Below are positions 44,926 through 55,386 of a stretch of DNA of 64,000 bases, piece after piece. This DNA is from Chitinophagaceae bacterium (lineage in GTDB: Bacteria > Bacteroidota > Bacteroidia > Chitinophagales > Chitinophagaceae): positions 16,319 to 80,318 of the forward strand of contig JAICXX010000008.1 of NCBI GenBank assembly GCA_025934485.1, written 5' to 3'. A program made the translations under genes and the position numbers. Position 1 is the stretch's first letter, and every line of letters starts with the position of its first letter. The notes below the pieces were generated by a model. It searched no databases and was not told the DNA's origin. It saw only the letters and a list, made by a program, of their open reading frames with translations.

Positions 44926-44963
44926 AAGATGCCGGAGGCATCTTGCCCGAAGGGCAGACATTA
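44926..44963 (+). repeat. Two-hairpin intergenic element, copy 3 (in the thi leader)
   Basis: AAGATGCC, loop GGA, GGCATCTT is a perfect 8-bp stem, followed directly by GCCC-GAA-GGGC and AGACATTA. Relative to copies 1 and 2 the small hairpin changes T-A to C-G (GTCC/GGAC to GCCC/GGGC), a compensatory change. It sits between the riboswitch and thiS, ending 28 bases before the ATG. Confidence 0.7.
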
Positions 44964-44991
44964 TTTTCAATCATGCGTCAACCCGGATGTT

Positions 44992-46921
<1,930 letters not shown>

Positions 46922-46940
46922 ACGCCATGGGCGACTCTTT

Positions 46941-47561
46941 ATGAGCAACTTTTTATTAACCGTGTTAAGCCGGCCGGGACCATTTCCCGGCGAGGCGGAC
47001 TGTATGGAAGCCCTGCTTGCGGCAGGGCTAGGGAGGCTGCATCTGCGGAAACCCGAGGCTGCCGCGGATGAACTGGAAATGCTGGTGGCCCGACTGGCGC
47101 CGCGGTGGGGGGAGCGGCTGGTGCTGCATGGACCCCGAAGCCGCGAGCTGGCCCTGCGTTATGGCGCGCCGAATGTACATGGCGCCGTGGGGTATACGGA
47201 TGGGCTGGGATACAGCGGTGGCGGGCCGGCCGTGGATGGCGATGGGTTGCTACGTTCTACTTCCGTGCATGGCTGGGAGGAATTTAGCCGCCTGCCTGAT
47301 GGTCTGGCCTATGCGTTCATAAGCCCTTTGTTCGACAGCATCTCGAAACGCGGGTATCCCGCCAACGCCGGGTTGTTGAAACAGCCGGAGGGGAGGCTGC
47401 CTTGTTTGCCAGTGGGATTGGGTGGCGTGAGCGGCGAGACCATCGGACTGATGGTGGAACAGGGCTGGAAGGGGGCAGCGATGCTGGGTTGGATCTGGGA
47501 GGAACGCGGCAAGGAGGTCAGGCGGTTGGAACAATTACAAAAAATCATAGGCTATGAGTGA
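46941..47561 (+). CDS. Thiamine phosphate synthase-like protein (TenI/ThiE family)
   Basis: 206 residues from ATG at 46941; the open frame extends upstream but overlaps thiC. TIM-barrel of the ThiE/TenI family: ALLAAGLGRLHLRKPEAA, LHGPRSRELALRYGAPNVH, STSVHGWEEFSRLP, YAFISPLFDSISKRGYPAN and LGGVSGETI. It lacks the NDR (asparagine/aspartate/arginine) motif kept by the ThiE at 48384, so it is more likely a TenI-type thiazole tautomerase or an accessory. It lies between thiC and thiD, overlapping thiD by eight bases. Confidence 0.8.
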   Translation: MSNFLLTVLSRPGPFPGEADCMEALLAAGLGRLHLRKPEAAADELEMLVARLAPRWGERLVLHGPRSRELALRYGAPNVHGAVGYTDGLGYSGGGPAVDGDGLLRSTSVHGWEEFSRLPDGLAYAFISPLFDSISKRGYPANAGLLKQPEGRLPCLPVGLGGVSGETIGLMVEQGWKGAAMLGWIWEERGKEVRRLEQLQKIIGYE

Positions 47562-48414
47562 AGGCCGCCCAAAGGTATTGGTGATCGCCGGATATGATCA
47601 GAGCGGTGGGGCGGGGGTGCTTGCCGATATCAAGACACTCGAGGCAAATGGTGTATACGGATATGGGGTCTGTACGGCGATGACGTATCAGAACGAACGC
47701 GAGATCCGGCGTATCGACTGGATGCCGGAGGCCGATGTGCTGGAGCAGATCGATGTGTGTTTTGCGTCCGCTGCTTTTGACTGGATCAAAATGGGGATTA
47801 CGGCGTCGATGTCTTCCGCGGCGGCTATCATCCGGCATGTGCGAAAGTGCAATCCCAGGGCCAGGGTGGTGTTGGATCCCGTGATCAAGGCGAGCAGTGG
47901 TGCGACCTTTTGGGCCGGGGTGGTCGAAGCCGCCGGGCATGGAGCTGTGGGGGGCGGAGCGCTGTCAGGCGCGGGGCATGGAGCCGCGTCGGGGAGCGAT
48001 TCGGTCGAATGGCTCGCCTGGGAGGAGCTGGTGGCGGAAAGTTTTGTGCTGACGCCGAATTGGGAGGAGGTAGGCTGCTTGTATCCCGGCGGAGAGGTGG
48101 AAGATCGATGCCGCGAGCTCAGCCGCAAGGGCAGCTCGATTTACCTCAAGGGGGGGCACAATCCCCGGTTTCCGGGCCGCGATATCCTTTGGATCCGGGG
48201 TGAGGAGACGGTGATGGAGTCGGTGATAAATGCCGGCACGGTGTGTTCCAAACATGGGTCGGGTTGTGTGTTGGCTTCCGCCCTGGCAGCGGGGCTGGCG
48301 TTGGGGTATGCGTTGCCGGCGGCGGCCTTGCGGGCCAAGCAGTATACGGCGGAATTTTTAACCAGCAATAAAAGTCTATTAGGATGGCATCGTTGGAACG
48401 ATTGTATTTTTTGA
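47554..48414 (+). CDS. thiD: Hydroxymethylpyrimidine/phosphomethylpyrimidine kinase
   Basis: 286 residues. Ribokinase-fold enzyme that phosphorylates HMP twice: VLVIAGYDQSGGAGVLADIKT at the N-terminus, VLDPVIKASSGATFW, VLTPNWEEVGCL, and the anion-hole GTVCSKHGSGCVLASALAAGLA with the catalytic Cys. Between about residues 130 and 150 there is a low-complexity insert (GHGAVGGGALSGAGHGAASG) with a doubled GHGA unit, absent from typical ThiD. The start overlaps the TenI gene end; the end overlaps thiE. Confidence 0.93.
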   Translation: MSEGRPKVLVIAGYDQSGGAGVLADIKTLEANGVYGYGVCTAMTYQNEREIRRIDWMPEADVLEQIDVCFASAAFDWIKMGITASMSSAAAIIRHVRKCNPRARVVLDPVIKASSGATFWAGVVEAAGHGAVGGGALSGAGHGAASGSDSVEWLAWEELVAESFVLTPNWEEVGCLYPGGEVEDRCRELSRKGSSIYLKGGHNPRFPGRDILWIRGEETVMESVINAGTVCSKHGSGCVLASALAAGLALGYALPAAALRAKQYTAEFLTSNKSLLGWHRWNDCIF

Positions 48415-49016
48415 CAATGGATGAAGCTCACATTGGGCATATAGCGCAAGTCGAGGCCGCCTGTGCCGCGGGGATCCGGTGGATCCAGCTGCGAATGAAG
48501 CTGGCCTCCGACGACGAGATGCGGGAGGTTGCGGTTGCGGCGAAGAAGATCTGCGATGCGTATGGCTGTACTTTTTCGATCAATGATCGGGTACATATCG
48601 CGGCTGCGGTGGGTGCGACCGGGGTTCATTTGGGTAAGGAGGATATGAGTGTAGGGCTGGCGCGGCGGGTGCTGGGCCCCGGCAGGATCATCGGCGGTAC
48701 AGCCAATACGCTGGAGGACATTCGCGAACATTGCCGGCAGGGGGCCGATTACATCGGACTGGGACCCTACCGGTATACGACTACGAAAAAGAACCTGTGC
48801 CCGGTGCTGGGGCTGGGCGGTTATCAGCGCATCATGGATCAGCTACACCGGGAGGGGATCACTATTCCGGTGGTGGCGATCGGCGGTATCGGCAAGGAAG
48901 ATGCCCCGGCTTTGCAGGAGGCGGGGTTGCATGGCGTCGCTTTTTCGGGGATGCTGGTGCATGCGGAGGACCGGCGGGGGATGGTAAACGAGCTAAAACA
49001 AAATGTGATATGTTAA
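48384..49016 (+). CDS. thiE: Thiamine phosphate synthase
   Basis: 210 residues joining HMP pyrophosphate and thiazole phosphate. TIM-barrel landmarks: LYFLTMDEA (first strand), [68 protein letters not shown] and [28 protein letters not shown]. The start overlaps thiD by 31 bases; starting at 48417 would remove strand 1, so 48384 is preferred. Ends seven bases inside thiG. Confidence 0.95.
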   Translation: MASLERLYFLTMDEAHIGHIAQVEAACAAGIRWIQLRMKLASDDEMREVAVAAKKICDAYGCTFSINDRVHIAAAVGATGVHLGKEDMSVGLARRVLGPGRIIGGTANTLEDIREHCRQGADYIGLGPYRYTTTKKNLCPVLGLGGYQRIMDQLHREGITIPVVAIGGIGKEDAPALQEAGLHGVAFSGMLVHAEDRRGMVNELKQNVIC

Positions 49017-49783
49017 CGATAGCGGATAGACAATTTGGCTCCCGGCTGTTCACGGGCACGGGGAAATTCGGGTCGCTTTCCCTGATGGAGGAGGCCTTGC
49101 TGGCGAGCGGCAGCGAGTTAGTGACGGTGGCCTTGCGCCGGGTGGAATTGGGGGAAGCGGCCAAGGGCTTGCTGGAACACTTGCGGCACCCGCAGCTGCA
49201 TTTGTTGCCGAACACGTCGGGTGTGCGTAATGCCCGCGAGGCCATTTTTGCGGCTGAGCTGGCGCGGGAGGCCCTGGAGACTAACTGGCTCAAGCTCGAG
49301 ATCCATCCCGATCCGCGCTGGCTGATGCCTGATCCGGTGGAGACGCTGACGGCGGCGGAGGAGCTGGTCAGGCGGGGCTTTGTAGTCTTGCCGTATGTGC
49401 ATGCCGATCCGGTGCTTTGCAAACGGCTGGAAGAGGTGGGGGTCGCTGCGGTGATGCCGTTAGGATCGCCGATAGGCAGCAACAAAGGGTTGAAGACGGC
49501 AGATTTTCTGGAGATCATTATCGCACAAAGCCTGGTGCCGGTCATCGTCGATGCGGGTATCGGCGCGCCCAGTGATGCGGTGCGGGCCATGGAGATGGGA
49601 GCGGATGCGGTGTTGGTGAATACGGCGATCGCGGCCAGTGGTGATCCGGTGCAGATGGCGCGGGCGTTCCGTATGGCGGTGGAGAGCGGGAGGATGGCTT
49701 TCGAGGCGCGGTTGCCGGCGATTGCGGGACCTGGGCCGGCGCCGGCGGTGGCAAGCAGTCCGCTGACGGCATTTCTCGATTAG
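49010..49783 (+). CDS. thiG: Thiazole synthase
   Basis: 257 residues ([20 protein letters not shown]...). Builds the thiazole ring from deoxyxylulose phosphate, dehydroglycine and ThiS thiocarboxylate. Seen: [110 protein letters not shown]. The catalytic Lys is in WLKLE. Start at 49010 overlaps the thiE stop by seven bases; the frame open before 49010 belongs to thiE. Confidence 0.97.
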   Translation: MLTIADRQFGSRLFTGTGKFGSLSLMEEALLASGSELVTVALRRVELGEAAKGLLEHLRHPQLHLLPNTSGVRNAREAIFAAELAREALETNWLKLEIHPDPRWLMPDPVETLTAAEELVRRGFVVLPYVHADPVLCKRLEEVGVAAVMPLGSPIGSNKGLKTADFLEIIIAQSLVPVIVDAGIGAPSDAVRAMEMGADAVLVNTAIAASGDPVQMARAFRMAVESGRMAFEARLPAIAGPGPAPAVASSPLTAFLD

Positions 49784-49834
49784 AAAAATCAGGCAACGTC
49801 CCGGCCGGGGCGGCGAGAATAAAAACTTCAAGCG

Positions 49835-50941
49835 ATGTTTTCCGAAATATTTGAGCAATATAGCTGGGCGGCTGTCCGGCAGAGCATTTACAGTAAGACG
49901 ACCGCGGATGTCGAGCGGGCACTGGGGCGCACGCGGCGCGACCTGGAGGATTTCAAGGCGTTGGTGTCGCCGGCGGCGGCGCCGTATTTGGAGGAGATGG
50001 CACAGCAGAGCCACCGGTTGACGCAACGGCGTTTCGGAAAGGTGATGCAGCTCTATGTGCCGTTGTATCTCAGCAACGAGTGTCAGAATATCTGTACCTA
50101 TTGCGGGTTCAGCTATGATAACAAGATACGGCGGCGGACCCTGAGCGCCGGCGAGCTGCTCGTGGAGGTTGCGGCCATCAAGGCGATGGGTTATGAGCAT
50201 GTGTTACTGGTGAGCGGCGAGGCCAGTGTGACCGTGGGAGTGGATTATTTAGCGAAGGCCCTGGATGTGCTGGGGCCGCATTTCGCGCATCTCTCGATGG
50301 AAGTGCAGCCGCTCGAAACGGCGGAATACCGGCTGTTGATGGAACATGGACTGAATACGGTGCTGGTCTATCAGGAGACCTACTGTGTCGCCGATTATAA
50401 GTTGCATCATCCGAAGGGGCGGAAATCGAATTTTGGCTTCCGGCTCGGAACGCCGGACCGGCTGGGGGAGGCGGGGATGCACAAGATGGGGCTGGGGGTG
50501 TTGATCGGGTTGGAAGACTGGCGAACGGACAGTTGGTTTACGGCCCTGCATCTCCGGTATCTGGAGCAGAAATACTGGAAGAGTAAATATTCGCTGTCCT
50601 TTCCAAGGCTGAGACCTTATATGGGTGGGCTGCAGCCTAAGGTCGGGCAAACGGACCGGGAGCTGATCCAGCTCATTTGTGCGTACCGCTTAGTGGATGA
50701 GGAGGTGGAGCTGTCGTTGTCGACGCGGGAAAGCCCCGTATTCCGGGATCATGCGGTGCTGCTGGGCGTTACGGCGATGAGTGCGGGTTCGCGGACGAAT
50801 CCCGGCGGGTATGCGGTAGACCCCGAATCGTTGGAGCAGTTCGAGATCCATGACGACCGGAGCCCGGCGGAGATCGCAATGATGATCCGGCGGCAGGGTT
50901 ATGATGTGGTATGGAAGGACTGGGATCCCGTGTTGCAATAA
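49835..50941 (+). CDS. thiH: 2-iminoacetate synthase (tyrosine lyase)
   Basis: 368 residues. Radical-SAM enzyme that splits tyrosine to dehydroglycine for ThiG. The CxxxCxxC cluster motif is in SNECQNICTYCGFSYDN (about 86-93). Also seen: LLVSGEASVTVGVDYL, MEVQPLETAEYRLLMEHGLN, VYQETYCVADY and SLSTRESPVFRDHAVLLGVTAMSAGSRTNPGGY at the C-terminus. Use of ThiH rather than ThiO indicates that the route tolerates low oxygen. Last gene of the thi operon, followed by a terminator. Confidence 0.97.
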   Translation: MFSEIFEQYSWAAVRQSIYSKTTADVERALGRTRRDLEDFKALVSPAAAPYLEEMAQQSHRLTQRRFGKVMQLYVPLYLSNECQNICTYCGFSYDNKIRRRTLSAGELLVEVAAIKAMGYEHVLLVSGEASVTVGVDYLAKALDVLGPHFAHLSMEVQPLETAEYRLLMEHGLNTVLVYQETYCVADYKLHHPKGRKSNFGFRLGTPDRLGEAGMHKMGLGVLIGLEDWRTDSWFTALHLRYLEQKYWKSKYSLSFPRLRPYMGGLQPKVGQTDRELIQLICAYRLVDEEVELSLSTRESPVFRDHAVLLGVTAMSAGSRTNPGGYAVDPESLEQFEIHDDRSPAEIAMMIRRQGYDVVWKDWDPVLQ

Positions 50942-50969
50942 AAAAAGGCCCACGAGGGCCTCTTTTTTT
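50941..50969 (+). terminator. Intrinsic terminator after thiH
   Basis: GGCCC, loop ACGA, GGGCC, preceded by an A run and followed by TCTTTTTT. It ends the thi operon. Confidence 0.9.
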
Positions 50970-50982
50970 ATTTAGAGTAGTA

Positions 50983-51373
50983 TTAGCGTAGTATTTGGGT
51001 CACCAAAGGCCCGGTATTGGTTGCCATGCGCACGAAATAGATGCCGTATGGCAACGCCGAGATTTGTGCCATGCCGCCGGAAAGCTGCGGATGTTATTGG
51101 CGCCGGGGCCCTTGTTCCCCACGAGTGTAGCGAAGTTCGAGGAGAGTGTGGTAGATTGACCGGCGATCAGCTGATGGGCCTGGCCGTCGGGGGCGGGTAT
51201 CTAGCCCCAGAATTCGATGGTGAATTCACCGCTGGCATCGATGGGGTCCTGGCCGACGATATAGTTAGTCCGTTGAATTTAAAGGCTTCGGGTTGTTGTG
51301 CCAGGAGCGGCGAGGAGAGGAAAAGACATGCCGGCAGCGGGAGAAAAGTAAAGTTTTTTCTTATAGGATTCAG
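50983..51373 (-). pseudogene. Decayed LamG-like protein with T9SS C-terminal sorting signal
   Basis: On the minus strand a signal peptide (NFTFLPLPACLFLSSPLLAQ) follows a CTG where an ATG is expected (51371-51373). After QPEAFKFN the frame shifts and continues as TNYIVGQDPIDASGEFTIEFWG, then a TAG, then IPAPDGQAHQLIAGQSTTLSSNF in the same frame. The last segment, in a third frame, is GMAQISALPYGIYFVRMATN...QILR and stop, a type IX sorting-domain ending. At least two frameshifts, one stop and a lost start show a dead gene. The middle resembles a LamG-type beta-sandwich. Large parts between LamG and the sorting tail are missing. Confidence 0.75.
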
Positions 51374-51505
51374 ATCTGTTGTAAGAGAAAGAAAGTTGAA
51401 AAGGCGGGATGGCAATGGAAACGGCGTGCATTAACCTTGCTGTACGGGGAAGACCTGAGGCGCCGATGTGGGATTTTTCTACAATTTTTTTAACTTGCGG
51501 AATCA

Positions 51506-52330
51506 ATGCAACACACCAGCGTAAAATCACTAGCGCGATTGGATAATTTCCTTGGTATCTCTACTGCCCAGCGGGATGAGTTCCGGGATAACGGGCACCT
51601 GCTGGTACGCGGTTTGCTAACAACATCAGAGGTCGGCGTTTATCGTTTGCAGGTGGTAGAAGCAGCGAAGCGTCAGAGCAAGGAAAAGCGGAAGATGCCG
51701 GAGCGAGGTATCTATGGCAGGAATTTCGGCCAGCTCGTGAATCTGTGGAGAGTGGACGAGGGGGTCCGTCAGCTGGTATTGTCGAAACGCCTGGCCAAAG
51801 TGGCGGCGGACCTGCTGGGTGTCTCGAATGTGCGTATCTATCATGATCATGCGCTTTTCAAGGACGCAGGAGGAAAGGCGACATATTGGCACCAGGACCA
51901 ATATTACTGGCCGTTGGATACTGCGGATACGATTACGGTAGCGATCGCGCTCGTGGATCAGAGTATCGAGATGGGGATGTTCGTATTCGCCAGTGGTTCG
52001 CATAAGCATGGGACGATCATGGACCCTAAGCTTTCTTCGGAGCCGGATGGATCTTACCGGAAGTATATCCGGGAGCATCAGTTTCCCCTGAGCCGTGCAG
52101 CGGGTATGCGTGCGGGAGATGCGAGCTGGCACTATGGCAACACAATACATCATACGTCGGCTAATCTATCGGATAAGCGCAGAGAGATCATGACGATCAC
52201 GTATATGGCCGATGGAGCTAGAGTAGCGAGACCGGTGCATCCGGCACAGGAGTATGAGCTGCAGAATTGGCTGAATGGTTTGCCACCTGGAAGGCTGGCG
52301 ACTTCGGAGTTCAATCCACTGGTTTTGTAG
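51506..52330 (+). CDS. Phytanoyl-CoA dioxygenase family protein (Fe(II)/2-oxoglutarate dioxygenase)
   Basis: 274 residues. The N-terminal DEFRDNGHLLVRGLLTTSEV is typical of PhyH. The iron triad is His129-x-Asp131 in TYWHQDQYYWPLD with a distal His in GNTIHHTSANLSDKRREIMTITY. It hydroxylates a small molecule or lipid using 2-oxoglutarate and oxygen; substrate unknown. It stands alone, between the decayed T9SS gene and an AT-rich control region. No signal peptide. Confidence 0.88.
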   Translation: MQHTSVKSLARLDNFLGISTAQRDEFRDNGHLLVRGLLTTSEVGVYRLQVVEAAKRQSKEKRKMPERGIYGRNFGQLVNLWRVDEGVRQLVLSKRLAKVAADLLGVSNVRIYHDHALFKDAGGKATYWHQDQYYWPLDTADTITVAIALVDQSIEMGMFVFASGSHKHGTIMDPKLSSEPDGSYRKYIREHQFPLSRAAGMRAGDASWHYGNTIHHTSANLSDKRREIMTITYMADGARVARPVHPAQEYELQNWLNGLPPGRLATSEFNPLVL

Positions 52331-52767
52331 GGGTATAAATACGGAGCAATGGAAGTGTTAGTACGTGATTTTGGTGAAATTCTAAAAATACCCTCTTATG
52401 GGTATTTGAAGATTAGGGAAAAGTTCCCAATTTGCGCCTGGGTTCTAAAAATAGTCCTGGATTTATTTGAATAATTAAAAAAATACTGTATTTTTATGCC
52501 ACTAATAATGCCTGCCATGTTCAAATCCTCTGAATAGTCGGCAATTTAACTCTTACATGAATCTCTGAGTTGACCCACTAATCCTTGAAATTCCTCTTTT
52601 TTTTTCTCATTGTACGCGCTTTTATTATAATCCACGTCACTATTTGGTAAAGCCAACTTTTCGACTGAAAAGTTTTACGCCAATACCTAGTGTTTAGCTA
52701 TTCATTTCCATTTCGCAATCCTGGAAAAATTAAGTGTCAACTTAACACCCTAAAATGATTTTTGGTA
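52331..52767. promoter_or_regulatory. 437-base AT-rich region with several perfect inverted repeats
   Basis: No gene. Perfect or near-perfect inverted repeats occur at 52386-52407 (AAATACCC, TCTTAT, GGGTATTT), 52416-52428 (GGGAA, AAG, TTCCC), 52479-52495 (AAAAATAC, T, GTATTTTT), 52655-52674 (AACTTTTC, GACT, GAAAAGTT) and about 52729-52746 (TTAAG, TGTCAA, CTTAA). TTCTAAAAATA is repeated directly at about 52380 and 52443. The region is far more AT-rich than its surroundings and precedes the second polysaccharide cluster, so it probably holds the promoter and operators of that cluster. Confidence 0.55.
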
Positions 52768-53145
52768 ATGAAAAAGCACATTCTGGCTGTAGATGATAGT
52801 AAGGCGATCAGATTTTTGTTGCAGACGGTTTTAGGAAGAGATTATCAAGTGATCACGGTGCCGGATGGTTATTCGGCGATGTATTATCTTTCAAATAGAA
52901 CACAGCCTGACCTGATCATAGCAGATCCCCAATTGCCGGACATGGAAAATTGGGAATTCGTTAAACAGCTTTCGACCAGTGGACTGCATGGGGGTATCCC
53001 CGTAGTAGTACTTTCTGGACTTGACCAGCGGGAGACAGAGAACAGATGCGCGGAGTATGGGGTAGTGCGTTATTTTCTGAAACCTTTCAATCCCGTCGAG
53101 CTCATGGAATCGATCAATGACCTCGTAGCGTCGCTAGTCGATTAA
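52768..53145 (+). CDS. Single-domain response regulator
   Basis: 125 residues from ATG at 52768; a TTG two codons upstream is less likely. An intact receiver: Asp9-Asp10 in LAVDDSKAI, phospho-acceptor Asp53 in LIIADPQLPD, Ser in VVVLSGLDQ, and Lys in YFLKPFNPVEL (about 103). No DNA-binding domain. It heads the second polysaccharide cluster, 100 bases before a sugar transferase whose own N-terminus looks like a degenerate receiver, so it may regulate glycan synthesis by protein contact (inference). Confidence 0.9.
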   Translation: MKKHILAVDDSKAIRFLLQTVLGRDYQVITVPDGYSAMYYLSNRTQPDLIIADPQLPDMENWEFVKQLSTSGLHGGIPVVVLSGLDQRETENRCAEYGVVRYFLKPFNPVELMESINDLVASLVD

Positions 53146-53245
53146 ACAAAATGCCGAACCCAGACTCTTATACCGATTGCCTGAACATGTGAACCAGTGT
53201 GTATCTGAACCACCGTATTTATGAAACCGTAAAGTAAGCTGTTGT

Positions 53246-54409
53246 ATGGATTTACTATTTCAGCCCCAGACTGTAGGAAAGGGAAAAAGGATCATCACGC
53301 CTTTTACCTTTAGAACTTATTCAATGCCCATCACGGGCGAATATCAGTATAGCGGATTATGTTATATTGGGAAGAACACCGCTTTTATTGCCAGGTTGAT
53401 TCGTATCTACAACAAGGCCTACGTGGCCGACAAGCTGGAGCATGCCAGAAATGAGCTGCTCCGCCGTGTAGATTCATCAGCCGATGAGATCCCTGAAATT
53501 ATTATCTGTGAAGCAGGTTTTGGGCTGGATGGGATCCGGAAGTTCACTAATTTCCTTCGCCAGCACCCCGTTTTGAATTCCATTTCTTTCGTACTTGAGG
53601 GGAGCAATCTTCAGGAGAAGGAGCTATCCTTATGTAAAAAGAGCGTCCGCGTGGATGAGATCCTGTTCATGGATCAATGCGAGGACCGGGACCTCAAGCA
53701 GAAATTCCAGTTCCTGCGCAAGGTCAAGGCCAAGGCGGCGATTGCTGCTGCCCGGCTGGCCGAAGACAATTTAAGGTATCGTCGTGCGGGCGCTCCGCCC
53801 AGCAAACGGGCCTTCGATATTCTGATCTCGTCCGTTGGACTGCTGGTTCTTTCGCCGCTTTTTATGCTGATCGCGGTAGCCGTTAAATTGGAGTCCGGCG
53901 GGCCCATTTTCTATATCTCCAAGCGGGCAGGACGGGGATACCGCATCTTCAATTTTTACAAATTCCGGACGATGTACAAGGATGCCGATCAAAAGATCGC
54001 CGCCCTCAAGCATCTCAACCAGTATACGACAGCAACCGCAGGCCCGGTGTTCTTCAAGATCAACAACGATCCACGTATCACGCGTGTCGGCCGCTTTCTG
54101 AGGAATACGTCGCTCGACGAATTACCCCAGCTTTTGAATGTTTTCCTGGGCGATATGTCCCTGGTAGGCAACCGGCCTTTGCCCTTGTATGAGGCGGCCA
54201 CATTGACTACGGATGATTATGCCGCCCGCTTTATGGCGCCCGCGGGGATCACGGGTCTCTGGCAGATCAAGAAGAGGGGAAACAAGGACATGTCGGTAGA
54301 AGAGCGGATCAATATCGACATTGATTACGCCGCCAATTGCAGTTTCGCGACCGATTTCTGGATAATAGCGAATACGCCTTCCGCGTTGTTGCAAAAGGAA
54401 AATGTATAG
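53246..54409 (+). CDS. Initiating sugar transferase with N-terminal receiver-like domain
   Basis: 387 residues. Residues about 185-387 are a bacterial sugar transferase (polyprenyl-phosphate hexose-1-phosphate transferase): membrane segment AFDILISSVGLLVLSPLFMLIAVAVKL, then GGPIFYISKRAGRGYRIFNFYKFRTMYKDAD, TSLDELPQLLNVFLGDMSLVGNRPLP and AGITGLWQI. It lacks the four-helix/CoA-binding N-terminus of WbaP-type enzymes. Instead, residues about 35-155 alternate strands and helices like a receiver (PEIIICEAGFG, ISFVLEGSN, VDEILFMDQ) but lack the acidic pocket and the conserved Lys. It starts assembly of a surface glycan on undecaprenyl phosphate. Same orientation as the receiver upstream. Confidence 0.87.
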   Translation: MDLLFQPQTVGKGKRIITPFTFRTYSMPITGEYQYSGLCYIGKNTAFIARLIRIYNKAYVADKLEHARNELLRRVDSSADEIPEIIICEAGFGLDGIRKFTNFLRQHPVLNSISFVLEGSNLQEKELSLCKKSVRVDEILFMDQCEDRDLKQKFQFLRKVKAKAAIAAARLAEDNLRYRRAGAPPSKRAFDILISSVGLLVLSPLFMLIAVAVKLESGGPIFYISKRAGRGYRIFNFYKFRTMYKDADQKIAALKHLNQYTTATAGPVFFKINNDPRITRVGRFLRNTSLDELPQLLNVFLGDMSLVGNRPLPLYEAATLTTDDYAARFMAPAGITGLWQIKKRGNKDMSVEERINIDIDYAANCSFATDFWIIANTPSALLQKENV

Positions 54410-54478
54410 AGTATCTTAGCGTCGCGTCCGAGTTCGACTTGGCTTGTTTGATCGTATTTTTCTCAAAATGAACCTAAC

Positions 54479-55381
54479 ATGTTGAAGGATAACCCTTTAA
54501 TCTCGATTGTTGCGCTCACTTGGAACACCACTGAGGTAACCGTTGATTTCCTCCGCTCTATCAACGAGCAAAATACCTATAAAAATATCGAAGTTATCGT
54601 CGTTGACAACGGGTCCCGGGAAGATCCCACCGCTGTCTTAACGGCTGTATATCCCGCTATCAAGCTGATCCGGAACCCCAAGAATCTTGGTTTTACGGGG
54701 GGGAATAATGTTGGTATCAAGGCGGCGACCGGGGACTATCTTTTTATCGTCAACAATGACACCGAGTTTACACCCGGATTGTTGGAAGGGTTGTTGGAGA
54801 TCTTCGCCCAGTATCCCGATGCCGGTATCGTAAGCCCGAAATTTCATTATTTCTTCCACAAAGGAACCATCGAATATGCCGGTTACAATACGGTGAACAT
54901 GTTTACCGGCCGGAACGGGATGATAGGCTGCCGTGAGAAGGATGAGGGGCAATACAACGATATCAAGGTGACGAATTATGCGCATGGCGGCGGGATGATG
55001 GTGCCGAGGAAGATCATCGACGAGGTGGGTGGTTTGCCCGAGGACTTTTTTATTTATTATGAAGAGTTCGACTGGTGCGATCAGATCAAGCGCAAGGGGT
55101 ATAAAGTATATTATCAGCCTAAGTCACTGATCTATCACAAGGAGTCGATGTCGACGGGAAAAGCGAGCGCTTTTAAAACCTTTTACCATACAAAGAATCG
55201 CATTTATTATATGCGCAGGAATGCGCCGAAGGCGGGGTTGCTTGTCTTTTTTGCCTGGTTTACTTTTATTACGGTTCCCAAGAACACGCTGACTTTCCTG
55301 CTGAAAGGACAGAAAGCGCATTTGCGGAGCTTCTGGCGGGGCATTTTTTGGCATTTCAACCGTTCAATCACTTTTAATTAA
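54479..55381 (+). CDS. GT2 family glycosyltransferase (rhamnosyltransferase-like)
   Basis: 300 residues. GT-A fold with SIVALTWNTTEVTVDFL, VIVVDNGSREDP, KNLGFTGGNNVGIKAATGDYLFIVNNDTEFTPG (NND in place of DxD) and the acceptor-region GGGMMVPRKIIDEVGGLPEDFFIYYEEFDWCDQIKRKGYKV. This is the pattern of rhamnosyl- and galactofuranosyl-transferases. A hydrophobic stretch near residues 255-275 may hold it to the membrane. It precedes asnB by five bases in the polysaccharide cluster. Confidence 0.9.
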   Translation: MLKDNPLISIVALTWNTTEVTVDFLRSINEQNTYKNIEVIVVDNGSREDPTAVLTAVYPAIKLIRNPKNLGFTGGNNVGIKAATGDYLFIVNNDTEFTPGLLEGLLEIFAQYPDAGIVSPKFHYFFHKGTIEYAGYNTVNMFTGRNGMIGCREKDEGQYNDIKVTNYAHGGGMMVPRKIIDEVGGLPEDFFIYYEEFDWCDQIKRKGYKVYYQPKSLIYHKESMSTGKASAFKTFYHTKNRIYYMRRNAPKAGLLVFFAWFTFITVPKNTLTFLLKGQKAHLRSFWRGIFWHFNRSITFN

Positions 55382-55386
55382 TTGCG

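Noticed and set aside
50941..51505. A plus-strand gene between thiH and the PhyH-family gene
   Set aside because: The open plus frame at 51021-51434 has no family features, while the minus strand shows clear remnants of a T9SS protein.
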